Shown: piece by piece, positions 11,050 through 23,201 of the stretch
Position numbering within the stretch: the stretch's first letter is position 1
Layout of the letters: each line of letters opens with the position of its first letter
NCBI GenBank assembly: GCA_036417435.1
Contig: JAZAQT010000673.1
Location: forward strand, 372,001-436,000
Length of the DNA stretch: 64,000 nucleotides
Source of the DNA: Inia geoffrensis
Taxonomy: Eukaryota > Chordata > Mammalia > Artiodactyla > Iniidae
Direction of reading: 5' to 3'
The notes under the pieces: model-generated
What the model was told of the DNA's origin: nothing
Databases searched by the model: none
The model's input: only the letters and a program-made list of their open reading frames with translations
Position numbers and translations under genes: made by a program

Positions 11050-12785
11050 TTTGCCAAAAACGGCGTATGGGTTTTCTCCTGAATATATTCAGGAGAAAAC
11101 GCATACGCCCTTTTTGGCCAAGTGCATCACTGTCGAACTGCTGCCTCTTTTCCTACGCTTTCAGAGAAATTCTTATCTACCCCCTGATATCTGTTTTCTG
11201 CAATTCTGCATCGCGTTCAAGTCCTCTTCACAGCCTTCCTTCAATAAATTTTTGGATGATAGGGGTCATTTGGAACTCTGCAGGATTTTGAGTTACTGTG
11301 CCAAACATCTCCTTTTCTCAACTCGCTTTCTTGTGAGCTGACCGCAAACCCGAAGAATTGCTTCAGTCCCTAATCTCGTTCCGGCATGGCACACTGAGCC
11401 TTTGATGAATTCTTCTTTCTGTAGGGAAATCAGAGTTCAATGTGCCCGTCCCAACACATCAAGTTAGCTGCTCATTCGTTCTCCTTATTCCTGTTCATCT
11501 TCCACAGAAATTGCAAACTGTGCCAAACAAGAGGTCAAAGGCACTGACTCTCCAAGTGGGGAGAATATTAATATTGCATCTGGAACGGCGAACTCGAGTA
11601 CCAGAGGGCGAAAATGGCGATGAGTTTTAGAAATTGTGCCTGATCATTTCGTGGACCATATTCTGGGTTTTCCATGCATATTTTAGCTGAAGGATAAATC
11701 CCTTACACGTGGAGATTTGGGACCCGTGGAATGGGAACCATGCACCATTACCTCAAAGGGTCTGCATTCCCTCACCAATAGTATCAGCCCCAAGTGTCCA
11801 GCTTTATCTCTCCCACAGCTGTGGAGGTAGAGGTGGTAAATCCAAGATTCCTCACAAGCCCTGAAGGACTTATTTAAGAATTTCTCTCTATTTGACAGTC
11901 CTTGTGTTTTCTTTTTCATATTTATTTTTATAAGGGGATTTAGCTTATTTACACTGCTGTGTGTATGCTGCTGTACACAAATGATTTTCTTATGGAGACC
12001 TATAAATGTATGGGTTTTAATTTTCTTCATAGTGAGGTATATTCCTAGGTTTTGAATACGGGGTGTTGAGTCCATTTGGTTGAGCAAGGAGTAGCTCTTG
12101 TCTAATATATATTTGGCTTATGGAATGGTATCTGTCCTAATGTCAACCTCTGGTTTTATGCAGCCTCCCCACTCTCCTTTCCCCTTAAGCAAGCAAAAGT
12201 TTCTTTTGTAAATGTGAGACTCTCTTGTGTTTTGTAATGCAGTTCACACGTAGCCGTGTTTACATTCCCGGTATTAGTGATATCTTATGATGTTTCTTTT
12301 TCTGTGTGACTTATTTCACTTAGAATCATCGTAACTAAATCCACTCATTATGCTGCTACTGGTCTGTTGCCATTGATTTCATTGTTGAGTGATATTCCAT
12401 TGTAGGGATGTACCACAACTTCTATATCCATTTTTCTCTTTCTGGGCTATTAAAGTCGTACCATAGTCAGGGCTCCCGTACACAGAGCAGCCCCAAACTT
12501 TGGTGTGGCTGTGTCTTTTTCATTTAAATTTTCCGAATCTATAGCACCATAAGTGGAAGTTCCCTAGGCTCTCTAGCTTGGTTTATTCTTTGTTCCAGGA
12601 AACTCCATCCACTTCTCCAGAGTGGCTGTTGGCAATTTACATCCCGCCCATCAGCATAACAAGGCTGCCGGTTCTCCATGGCCTGTCCTGCGTCTCTGGA
12701 TTTTACACTTTTTTCGGACGGCCCTTTGGATCGGTGGGAAGTGAGACTGCATTGTAGTGCGGATGTCCATTGCAGGCTTGCTTGG
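11050..12785 (+). repeat. Unit 4, subfamily A, paired arm change
   Basis: 1736 bp. The palindrome left arm has TTTTCTCC and the right arm GGAGAAAA, a matched change on both arms relative to the TTTTTTCC/GGAAAAAA of other units. The left arm also has unpaired changes (TTTGCC, AACGGCG, ATGGG). Confidence 0.95.
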
Positions 12786-12857
12786 TTGGCCAAAAAGGGC
12801 GTATGCGTTTTTTCCTGAATATATTCAGGAAAAAACGCATACGCCCTTTTTGGCCAA
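12786..12857. repeat. 72-bp perfect palindrome (reference copy)
   Basis: The left arm starts TTGGCCAAAAAGGGCG and ends TTCCTGAATA; the right arm is its exact reverse complement, with no spacer. Perfect copies were also read at 19730, 35355 and 37092; most others have one to three mismatches. The outline (long inverted repeat, TTGG..CCAA ends, A and T runs) resembles very short non-autonomous Tc1/mariner elements, but the flanks show no TA target duplication. It can extrude as a cruciform in DNA or fold as a hairpin in RNA from either strand. Confidence 0.95.
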
Positions 12858-13640
12858 GTGCATCACTGTCAAACTGCTGCCTCTTTTCCTACGCTTTCAG
12901 AGCAATTCTTATCTTCCCCCTGATATCTCTTTTCTGCAATTCTGTGTCGCGTTCAAGTCCTCTTCACAGCCTTCCTTCAATAAATTTTTGGATGATAGGG
13001 GTCATTTGGAACTCTGCAGGATTGTGAGTTACAGTGCCAAAAATCTCCTTTTCTCAACTCGCTTTCTTGTGAGCTGACCGCAAACCCGAAGAATTGCTTC
13101 AGGCCCTAAACTCGTTCCGGCATGGCACGCTGAGCTTTTGATGAATTCTTCTTCCTGTAGGGAAACCAGAGTTCAATGTGCCCGTCCAAACACATCAAGT
13201 TAGCTGCTCATTCGTTCTCCTTATTCCTGTTCATCTTCCACAGAAATTGCAAACTGTGCCAAACAAGAGGTCAAAGGCACTGACTCTCCAAGTGGGGAGA
13301 ATGTTAATATTGCATCTGGAACGGCGAACTCGAGTACCAGGGGGCGAAAATGGCGATGAGTTTTAGAAATTTTGCCTGATCACTTCGTGGACCATATTCT
13401 GGGTTTTCCATGCATATTTTAGCTGAAGGATAAATCCCTTACACGTGGAGATTTGGGACCCGTGGAATGGGAACCATGCACCATTACCTCAAAGGGTCTG
13501 CATTCCCTCACCAATAGTATCAGCCCCAAGTGTCCAGCCTTATCTCTCCCACAGCTGTGGATGTAGAGGTGGTAAATCCAAGATTCCTCACAAGCCCTGA
13601 AGGACTTATTTAAGAATTTCTCTCTATTTGACAGTCCTTG
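12858..13640 (+). repeat. Satellite module of unknown origin (reference unit 5)
   Basis: About 780 bases between the palindrome and the L1-related part, present in every unit except where deleted in unit 1. It is absent from the stray copy at 1-762, which ends about 33 bases into it. I recognise no transposon, tRNA-derived SINE or LTR in it. It holds a single AATAAA at 12979-12984 and part of the minus-strand 134-codon ORF (13419-13823 in this unit). Confidence 0.7.
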
Positions 13641-14515
13641 TGTTTTCTTTTTCAAATTTATTTTTATAAGGGGATTTAGCTTATTTACACTGCTGTGTGT
13701 ATGCTGCTGTACACAAATGATTTTCTTATGGAGACCTATAAATGTATGGGTTTTAATTTTCTTCATAGTCAGGTATATTCCTACGTTTTGAATACGGGGT
13801 GTTGAGTCCATTTGGTTGAGCAAGGAGTAGCTCTTGTCTAATATATATTTGGCTTATGGAATGGTATCTGTCCTAATGTCAACCTCTGGTTTTATGCAGC
13901 CTACCCACTCTCCCTTCCCCTTAAGCAAGCATAAGTTTCTTTTGTAAATGTGAGACTCTGTTGTGTTTTGTAATGCAGTTCACACGTAGCCGTGTTTACA
14001 TTCCCGGTATTAGTGATATCTTATGATGTTTCTTTTTCTGTGTGACTTATTTCACTTAGAATCATCGTAACTAAATCCACTCATTATGCTGCTACTTGTC
14101 TGTTGCCATTGATTTCATTGTTGAGTGATATTCCATTGTAGGGATGTACCACAACTTCTATATCCATTTTTCTCTTTCTGGGCTATTAAAGTTGTACCAT
14201 AGTCAAGGCTCCCGTGCACAGAGCAGCCCCAAACTTTGGTGTGGCTGTGTCTTTTTCATTTAAATTTTCCGAATCTATAGCACCATAAGTGGAAGTGCCC
14301 TAGGCTCTCTAGCTTGGTTTTTTCTTTGTTCCAGGAAACACCATCCACTTCTCCAGAGTGGCTGTTGGCAATTTACATCCCGCCCATCAGCATAACAAGG
14401 CTGCCGGTTCTCCATGGCCTGTCCTGCCTCTCTGGATTTTACACTTTTTTCGGACGGCCCTTTGGATCGGTGGGAAGTGAGACTGCCTTGTAGTGCGGAT
14501 TTCCATTGCAGGCTT
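13641..14515 (-). mobile_element. L1-derived module of the satellite (reference unit 5)
   Basis: By position this follows the complement of the cetartiodactyl L1 3' end: 'gctgtacacaaatgatt' for 'gtgtacagcaaagtgatt', 'ttttgaatacggggtgttgag' for 'atattgaatatagttccc', 'ggagtagctcttgtctaat' for 'cagtaggtccttgttg', 'tgtgacttatttcacttaga', 'gagtgatattccattgtag', 'gggctattaaagttgtacc' and 'ccagagtggctgttggcaattta'. L1 sequences are recalled from the family, not compared by program. It is heavily altered yet collinear, so the monomer was probably built on a truncated antisense L1. Confidence 0.65.
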
Positions 14516-14521
14516 GCTTGG

Positions 14522-16257
14522 TTGGCCAAAAAGGGCGTATGAGTTTTTTCCTGAATATATTCAGGAAAAAACGCATACGCCCTTTTAGGCCAAGTGCATC
14601 ACTTTCGAACTGCTGCCTCTTTTCCTACGCTTTCAGAGCAATTCTTATCTTCCCCCTGATATCTCTTTTCTGCAATTCTCTGTCGCGTTCAAGTCCTCTT
14701 CACAGCCTTCCTTCAATAAATTTTTGGATGATAGGGGTCATTTGGAACTCTGCAGGATTGTGAGTTACAGTGCCAAAAATCTCCTTTTCTCAACTCGCTT
14801 TCTTGTGAGCTGACCGCAAACCCGAAGAATTGCTTCAGGCCCTAATCTCGTTCTGGCATGGCACGCTGAGCCTTTGATGAATTCTTCTTCCTGTAGGGAA
14901 ATCAGAGTTCAATGTGCCCGTCCAAACACATCAAGTTAGCTGCTCATTCGTTCTCCTTATTCCTGTTCATCTTCCACAGAAATTGCAAACTGTGCCAAAC
15001 AAGAGGTCAAAGGCACTGACTCTCCAAGTGGGGAGAATGTTAATATTGCATCTGGAACGGCGAACTCGAGTACCAGGGGGCGAAAATGGCGATGAGTTTT
15101 AGAAATTTTGCCTGATCACTTCGTGGACCATATTCTGGGTTTTCCATGCATATTTTAGCTGAAGGATAAATCCCTTACACGTGGAGATTTGGGACCCGTG
15201 GAATGGGAACCATGCACCATTACCTCAAAGTGTCTGCATTCCCTCACCAATAGTATCAGCCCCAAGTGTCCAGCCTTATCTCTCCCACAGCTGTGGATGT
15301 AGAGGTGGTAAATCCAAGATTCCTCACAAGCCCTCAAGGACTTATTTAAGAATTTCTCTCTATTTGACAGTCCTTGTGTTTTCTTTTTCAAATTTATTTT
15401 TATAAGGGGATTTAGCTTATTGACACTGCTGTGTGTATGCTGCTGTACACAAATGATTTTCTTATGGAGACCTATAAATGTATGGGTTTTAATTTTCTTC
15501 ATAGTCAGGTATATTCCTAGGTTTTGAATACGGGGTGTTGAGTCCATTTGGTTGAGCAAGGAGTAGCTCTTGTCTAATATATATTTGGCTTATGGAATGG
15601 TATCTGTCCTAATGTCAACCTCTGGTTTTATGCAGCCTCCCCACTCTCCCTTCCCCTTAAGCAAGCATAAGTTTCTTTTGTAAATGTGAGACTCTGTTGT
15701 GTTTTGTAATGCAGTTCACACGTAGCCGTGTTTACATTCCCGGTATTAATGATATCTTATGATGTTTCTTTTTCTGTGTGACTTATTTCACTTAGAATCA
15801 TCGTAACTAAATCCACTCATTATGCTGCTGCTGGTCTGTTGCCATTGATTTCATTGTTGAGTGATATTCCATTGTAGGGATGTACCACAACTTCTATATC
15901 CATTTTTCTCTTTCTGGGCTATTAAAGTTGTACCATAGTCAAGGCTCCCGTACACAGAGCAGCCCCAAACTTTGGTGTGGCTGTGTCTTTTTCATTTAAA
16001 TTTTCCGAATCTATAGCACCATAAGTGGAAGTGCCCTAGGCTCTCTAGCTTGGTTTTTTCTTTGTTCCAGGAAACACCATCCACTTCTCCAGAGTGGCTG
16101 TTGGCAATTTACATCCCGCCCATCAGCATAACAAGGCTGCCGGTTCTCCATGGCCTGTCCTGCCTCTCTGGATTTTACACTTTTTTCGGACGGCCCTTTG
16201 GATCGGTGGGAAGTGAGACTGCCTTGTAGTGCGGATTTCCATTGCAGGCTTGCTTGG
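14522..16257 (+). repeat. Unit 6, subfamily A, twin of unit 7
   Basis: 1736 bp. The palindrome carries GTATGAG in the left arm and CCTTTTAGG in the right, both also present in units 7 and 8. Near-identical to unit 7. Confidence 0.97.
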
Positions 16258-17993
16258 TTGGCCAAAAAGGGCGTATGAGTTTTTTCCTGAATATATTCAG
16301 GAAAAAACGCATACGCCCTTTTAGGCCAAGTGCATCACTTTCGAACTGCTGCCTCTTTTCCTACGCTTTCAGAGCAATTCTTATCTTCCCCCTGATATCT
16401 CTTTTCTGCAATTCTCTGTCGCGTTCAAGTCCTCTTCACAGCCTTCCTTCAATAAATTTTTGGATGATAGGGGTCATTTGGAACTCTGCAGGATTGTGAG
16501 TTACAGTGCCAAAAATCTCCTTTTCTCAACTCGCTTTCTTGTGAGCTGACCGCAAACCCGAAGAATTGCTTCAGGCCCTAATCTCGTTCTGGCATGGCAC
16601 GCTGAGCCTTTGATGAATTCTTCTTCCTGTAGGGAAATCAGAGTTCAATGTGCCCGTCCAAACACATCAAGTTAGCTGCTCATTCGTTCTCCTTATTCCT
16701 GTTCATCTTCCACAGAAATTGCAAACTGTGCCAAACAAGAGGTCAAAGGCACTGACTCTCCAAGTGGGGAGAATGTTAATATTGCATCTGGAACGGCGAA
16801 CTCGAGTACCAGGGGGCGAAAATGGCGATGAGTTTTAGAAATTTTGCCTGATCACTTCGTGGACCATATTCTGGGTTTTCCATGCATATTTTAGCTGAAG
16901 GATAAATCCCTTACACGTGGAGATTTGGGACCCGTGGAATGGGAACCATGCACCATTACCTCAAAGTGTCTGCATTCCCTCACCAATAGTATCAGCCCCA
17001 AGTGTCCAGCCTTATCTCTCCCACAGCTGTGGATGTAGAGGTGGTAAATCCAAGATTCCTCACAAGCCCTCAAGGACTTATTTAAGAATTTCTCTCTATT
17101 TGACAGTCCTTGTGTTTTCTTTTTCAAATTTATTTTTATAAGGGGATTTAGCTTATTGACACTGCTGTGTGTATGCTGCTGTACACAAATGATTTTCTTA
17201 TGGAGACCTATAAATGTATGGGTTTTAATTTTCTTCATAGTCAGGTATATTCCTAGGTTTTGAATACGGGGTGTTGAGTCCATTTGGTTGAGCAAGGAGT
17301 AGCTCTTGTCTAATATATATTTGGCTTATGGAATGGTATCTGTCCTAATGTCAACCTCTGGTTTTATGCAGCCTCCCCACTCTCCCTTCCCCTTAAGCAA
17401 GCATAAGTTTCTTTTGTAAATGTGAGACTCTGTTGTGTTTTGTAATGCAGTTCACACGTAGCCGTGTTTACATTCCCGGTATTAATGATATCTTATGATG
17501 TTTCTTTTTCTGTGTGACTTATTTCACTTAGAATCATCGTAACTAAATCCACTCATTATGCTGCTGCTGGTCTGTTGCCATTGATTTCATTGTTGAGTGA
17601 TATTCCATTGTAGGGATGTACCACAACTTCTATATCCATTTTTCTCTTTCTGGGCTATTAAAGTTGTACCATAGTCAAGGCTCCCGTACACAGAGCAGCC
17701 CCAAACTTTGGTGTGGCTGTGTCTTTTTCATTTAAATTTTCCGAATCAATAGCACCATAAGTGGAAGTGCCCTAGGCTCTCTAGCTTGGTTTTTTCTTTG
17801 TTCCAGGAAACACCATCCACTTCTCCAGAGTGGCTGTTGGCAATTTACATCCCGCCCATCAGCATAACAAGGCTGCCGGTTCTCCATGGCCTGTCCTGCC
17901 TCTCTGGATTTTACACTTTTTTCGGACGGCCCTTTGGATCGGTGGGAAGTGAGACTGCCTTGTAGTGCGGATTTCCATTGCAGGCTTGCTTGG
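16258..17993 (+). repeat. Unit 7, subfamily A, twin of unit 6
   Basis: 1736 bp. The only difference from unit 6 that I spotted is 'gaatcaatagc' near 17746 against 'gaatctatagc' near 16010. A very recent single-unit tandem duplication. Confidence 0.97.
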
Positions 17994-19729
17994 TTGGCCA
18001 AAAAGGGCGTATGAGTTTTTTCCTGAATATATTCAGGAAAAAACGCATACGCCCTTTTAGGCCAAGTGCATCACTGTCGAACTGCTGCCTCTTTTCCTAC
18101 GCTTTCAGAGCAATTCTTATCTTCCCCCTGATATCTCTTTTCTGCAATTCTCTGTCGCGTTCAAGTCCTCTTCACAGCCTTCCTTCAATAAATTTTTGGA
18201 TGATAGGGGTCATTTGGAACTCTGCAGGATTGTGAGTTACAGTGCCAAAAATCTCCTTTTCTCAACTCGCTTTCTTGTGAGCTGACCGCAAACCCGAAGA
18301 ATTGCTTCAGTCCCTAATCTCGTTCCGGCATGGCACACTGAGCCTTTGATGAATTCTTCTTCCTGTAGGGAAACCAGAGTTCAATGTGCCCGTCCAAACA
18401 CATCAAGTTAGCTGCTCATTCGTTCTCCTTATTCCTGTTCATCTTCCACAGAAATTGCAAACTGTGCCAAACAAGAGGTCAAAGGCACTGACTCTCCAAG
18501 TGGGGAGAATGTTAATATTGCATCTGGAACGGCGAACTCGAGTACCAGGGGGCGAAAATGGCGATGAGTTTTAGAAATTTTGCCTGATCACTTCGTGGAC
18601 CATATTCTGGGTTTTCCATGCATATTTTAGCTGAAGGATAAATCCCTTACACGTGGAGATTTGGGACCCGTGGAATGGGAACCATGCACCATTACCTCAA
18701 AGGGTCTGCATTCCCTCACCAATAGTATCAGCCCCAAGTGTCCAGCCTTATCTCTCCCACAGCTGTGGATGTAGAGGTGGTAAATCCAAGATTCCTCACA
18801 AGCCCTCAAGGACTTATTTAAGAATTTCTCTCTATTTGACAGTCCTTGTGTTTTCTTTTTCAAATTTATTTTTATAAGGGGATTTAGCTTATTGACACTG
18901 CTGTGTGTATGCTGCTGTACACAAATGATTTTCTTATGGAGACCTATAAATGTATGGGTTTTAATTTTCTTCATAGTCAGGTATATTCCTAGGTTTTGAA
19001 TACGGGGTGTTGAGTCCATTTGGTTGAGCAAGGAGTAGCTCTTGTCTAATATATATTTGGCTTATGGAATGGTATCTGTCCTAATGTCAACCTCTGGTTT
19101 TATGCAGCCTCCCCACTCTCCCTTCCCCTTAAGCAAGCATAAGTTTCTTTTGTAAATGTGAGACTCTGTTGTGTTTTGTAATGCAGTTCACACGTAGCCG
19201 TGTTTACATTCCCGGTATTAATGATATCTTATGATGTTTCTTTTTCTGTGTGACTTATTTCACTTAGAATCATCGTAACTAAATCCACTCATTATGCTGC
19301 TGCTGGTCTGTTGCCATTGATTTCATTGTTGAGTGATATTCCATTGTAGGGATGTACCACAACTTCTATATCCATTTTTCTCTTTCTGGGCTATTAAAGT
19401 TGTACCATAGTCAAGGCTCCCGTACACAGAGCAGCCCCAAACTTTGGTGTGGCTGTGTCTTTTTCATTTAAATTTTCCGAATCTATAGCACCATAAGTGG
19501 AAGTGCCCTAGGCTCGCTAGCTTGGTTTTTTCTTTGTTCCAGGAAACACCATCCACTTCTCCAGAGTGGCTGTTGGCAATTTACATCCCGCCCATCAGCA
19601 TAACAAGGCTGCCGGTTCTCCATGGCCTGTCCTGCCTCTCTGGATTTTACACTTTTTTCGGACGGCCCTTTGGATCGGTGGGAAGTGAGACTGCCTTGTA
19701 GTGCGGATTTCCATTGCAGGCTTGCTTGG
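17994..19729 (+). repeat. Unit 8, subfamily A
   Basis: 1736 bp. Shares the unit 6/7 palindrome variants and 'ggtattaatgatatc', but reads 'catcactgtcg' where units 6 and 7 read 'catcactttcg'. Confidence 0.97.
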
Positions 19730-21465
19730 TTGGCCAAAAAGGGCGTATGCGTTTTTTCCTGAATATATTCAGGAAAAAACGCATACGCCCTTTTTGGCCA
19801 AGTGCATCACTGTCGAACTGCTGCCTCTTTTCCTACGCTTTCAGAGCAATTCTTATCTTCCCCCTGATATCTCTTTTCTGCAATTCTCTGTCGCGTTCAA
19901 GTCCTCTTCACAGCCTTCCTTCAATAAATTTTTGGGTGATAAGGGTCATTTGGAACTCTGCAGGATTGTGAGTTACAGTGCCACAAATCTCCTTTTCTCA
20001 ACTCGCTTTCTTATGAGCTGACCGCAAACCCGAAGAATTGCTTCAGGCCCTAATCTCGTTCCGGCATGGCACGCTGAGCCTTTGATGAATTCTTCTTCCT
20101 GTAGGGAAATCAGTGTTCAATGTGCCCGTCCAAACACATCAAGTTAGCTGCTCATTCGTTCTCCTTATTCCTGTTCATCTTCCACAGAAATTGCAAACTG
20201 TGCCAAACAAGAGGTCAAAGGCACTGACTCTCCAAGTGGGGAGAATGTTAATATTGCATCTGGAACTGCAAACTCGAGAACCAGGGGGTGAAAATGGCGA
20301 TGAGTTTTAGAAATTTTGCCTGATCACTTCGTGGACCATATTCTGGGTTTTTCATGCATATTTTAGCTGAAGGATAAATCCCTTACACGTGGAGATTTGG
20401 GACCCGTGGAATGGGAACCATGCACCATTACCTCAAAGGGTCTGAATTCCCTCACCAATAGTATCAGCGCCAAGTGTCCAGCCTTATCTCTCCCACAGCT
20501 GTGGATGTAGAGGTGGTAAATCCAAGATTCCTCACAAGCCCTCAAGGACTTATTTAAGAATGTCTCTCTATTTGACAGTCCTTGTGTTTTCTTTTTCAAA
20601 TTTATTTTTATAAGGGGATTTAGCTTATTTACACTGCTGTGTGTATGCTGCTCTACACAAATGATTTTCTTATGGAGACCTATAAATGTATGGGTTTTAA
20701 TTTTCTTCATAGTCAGGTATATTCCTAGGTTTTGAATACGGGGTGTTGAGTCCATTTGGATGAGCAAGGAGTAGCTCTTGTCTAATATATATTTGGCTTA
20801 TGGAATGGTATCTGTCCTAATGTCAACCTCTGGTTTTATGCATCCTCCCCACTCTCCTTTCCCCTTAAGCAAGCATAAGTTTCTTTTGTAAATGTGAGAC
20901 TCTGTTGTGTTTTGTAATGCAGTTCACACGTAGCCGTGTTTACATTCCCGGTATTAGTGATATCTAATGATGTTTCTTTTTCTGTGTGACTTATTTCACT
21001 TAGAATCATCGTAACTAAATCCACTCATTATGCTGCTACTGGTCTGTTGCCATTGATTTCATTGTTGAGTGATATTCCATTGTAGGGATGTACCACAACT
21101 TCTATATCCATTTTTCTCTTTCTGGGCTATTAAAGTTGTACCATAGTCAAGGCTCCCGTACACAGAGCAGCCCCAAACTTTGGTGTGGCTGTGTCTTTTT
21201 CATTTAAATTTTCCGAATCTATAGCACCATAAGTGGAAGTGCCCTAGGCTCTCTAGCTTGGTTTTTTCTTTGTTCCAGGAAACACCATCCACTTCTCCAG
21301 AGTGGCTGTTGGCAATTTACATCCCGCCCATCAGCATAACAAGGCTGCCGGTTCTCCATGGCCTGTCCTGCCTCTCTGGATTTTACACTTTTTTCGGACG
21401 GCCCTTTGGATCGGTGGGAAGTGAGACTGCCTTGTAGTGCGGATTTCCATTGCAGGCTTGCTTGG
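19730..21465 (+). repeat. Unit 9, subfamily A, perfect palindrome
   Basis: 1736 bp with a perfect 72-bp palindrome. Private changes include 'gggtgataagg' near 19935, 'gaactgcaaactcgagaacc' near 20263 and 'gctgctctacac' near 20648. Confidence 0.97.
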
Positions 21466-23201
21466 TTGGCCAAAAAGGGCGTATGAGTTTTTTCCTGAAT
21501 ATATTCAGGAAAAAACGCATACACCCTTTTTGGCCAAGTGCATCACTGGCGAACTGCTGCCTCTTTTCCTACGCTTTCAGAGCAATTCTTATCTACCCCC
21601 TGATATCTGTTTTCTGTAATTCTGCGTCACGTTCAAGTCCTCTTCACAGCCTTCCTTCAATAAATTTTTGGATGCTAGGGGTCATTTGGAACTCTGCAGG
21701 ATTGTGAGTTACAGTGCCACAAATCTCCTTTTCTCAACTCGCTTTCTTGTGAGCTGACCGCAAACCCGAAGAATTGCTTCAGGCCCTAATCTCGTTCCGG
21801 CATGGCACGCTGAGCCTTTGATGAATTCTTCTTCCTGTAGGGAAATCAGAGTTCAATGTGCCCGTCCAAACACATCAAGTTAGCTGCTCATTCGTTCTCC
21901 TTATTCCTGTTCATCTTCCACAGAAATTGCAAACTGTGCCAAACAAGAGGTCAAAGGCACTGACTCTCCAAGTGGGGAGAATATTAATATTGCATTTGGA
22001 ACGGCGAACTCGAGTACCAGAGGGCGAAAATGGCGATGAGTTTTAGAAATTTTGCCTGATCACTTCGTGGACCATATTCTGGGTTTTCCATGCATATTTT
22101 AGCTGAAGGATAAATCCCTTTTACGTGGAGATTTGGGACCCGTGGAATGGGAACCATGCACCATTACCTCAAAGGGTCTGCATTCCCTCACCAATAGTAT
22201 CAGCCCCAAGTGTCCAGCCTTATCTCTCCCACAGCTGTGGATGTAGAGGTGGTAAATCCAAGATTCCTCACAAGCCCTCAAGGACTTATTTAAGAATTTC
22301 TCTCTATTTGACAGTCCTTGTGTTTTCTTTTTCAAATTTATTTTTATAAGGGGATTTAGCTAATTGACACTGCTGTGTGTATGCTGCTGTACACAAATGA
22401 TTTTCTTATGGAGACCTATAAATGTATGGGTTTTAATTTTCTTCATAGTCAGGTATATTCCTAGGTTTTGAATACGGGGTGTTGAGTCCATTTGGTTGAG
22501 CAAGGAGTAGCTCTTGTCTAATATATATTTGGCTTATGGAATGGTATCTGTCCTAATGTCAACCTCTGGTTTTATGCATCCTCCCCACTCTCCTTTCCCC
22601 TTAAGCAAGCATAAGTTTCTTTTGTAAATGTGAGACTCTGTTGTGTTTTGTAATGCAGTTCACACGTAGCCGTGTTTACATTCCCGGTATTAGTGATATC
22701 TAATGATGTTTCTTTTTCTGTGTGACTTATTTCACTTAGAATCATCGTAACTAAATCCACTCATTATGCTGCTACTGGTCTGTTGCCATTGATTTCATTG
22801 TTGAGTGATATTCCATTGTAGGGATGTACCACAACTTCTATATCCATTTTTCTCTTTCTGGGCTATAAAAGTTGTACCATAGTCAAGGCTCCCGTACACA
22901 GAGCAGCCCCAAACTTTGGTGTGGCTGTGTCTTTTTCATTTAAATTTTCCGAATCTATAGCACCATAAGTGGAAGTGCCCTAGGCTCTCTAGCTTGGTTT
23001 TTTCTTTGTTCCAGGAAGCACCATCCACTTCTCCAGAGTGGCTGTTGGCAATTTACATCCCGCCCATCAGCATAACAAGGCTGCCAGTTCTCCATGGCCT
23101 GCCCTGCCTCTCTGGATTTTACACTTTTTTGGGACGGCCCTTTGGATCGGTGGGAAGTGAGACTGCCTTGTAGTGCGGATTTCCACTGCAGGCTTGCTTG
23201 G
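21466..23201 (+). repeat. Unit 10, subfamily A
   Basis: 1736 bp. Shares 'tatctaatgatg' with the end of unit 9 (near 20962 and 22698), and is the first unit with 'cccttttacgtgg' in place of 'cccttacacgtgg'. The palindrome has GTATGAG on the left and ATACACCC on the right. Confidence 0.97.

Larger units (their letters stand above)
12786..14521 (+). repeat. Unit 5, subfamily A, perfect palindrome
   Basis: 1736 bp; the palindrome at 12786-12857 is perfect over 72 bases. A good reference unit: unknown module about 12858-13640, L1-derived module about 13641-14515, AATAAA at 12979-12984. Confidence 0.97.

Noticed and set aside
12770..12860. Confident call of a complete mariner MITE insertion
   Set aside because: The palindrome resembles one, but no TA target duplication flanks it and the left side may run on from L1-related sequence, so origin is left open.
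12979..12984. AATAAA as a real polyadenylation signal in each unit
   Set aside because: One hexamer per unit in AT-rich DNA with no supported transcript or downstream element; expected by chance.
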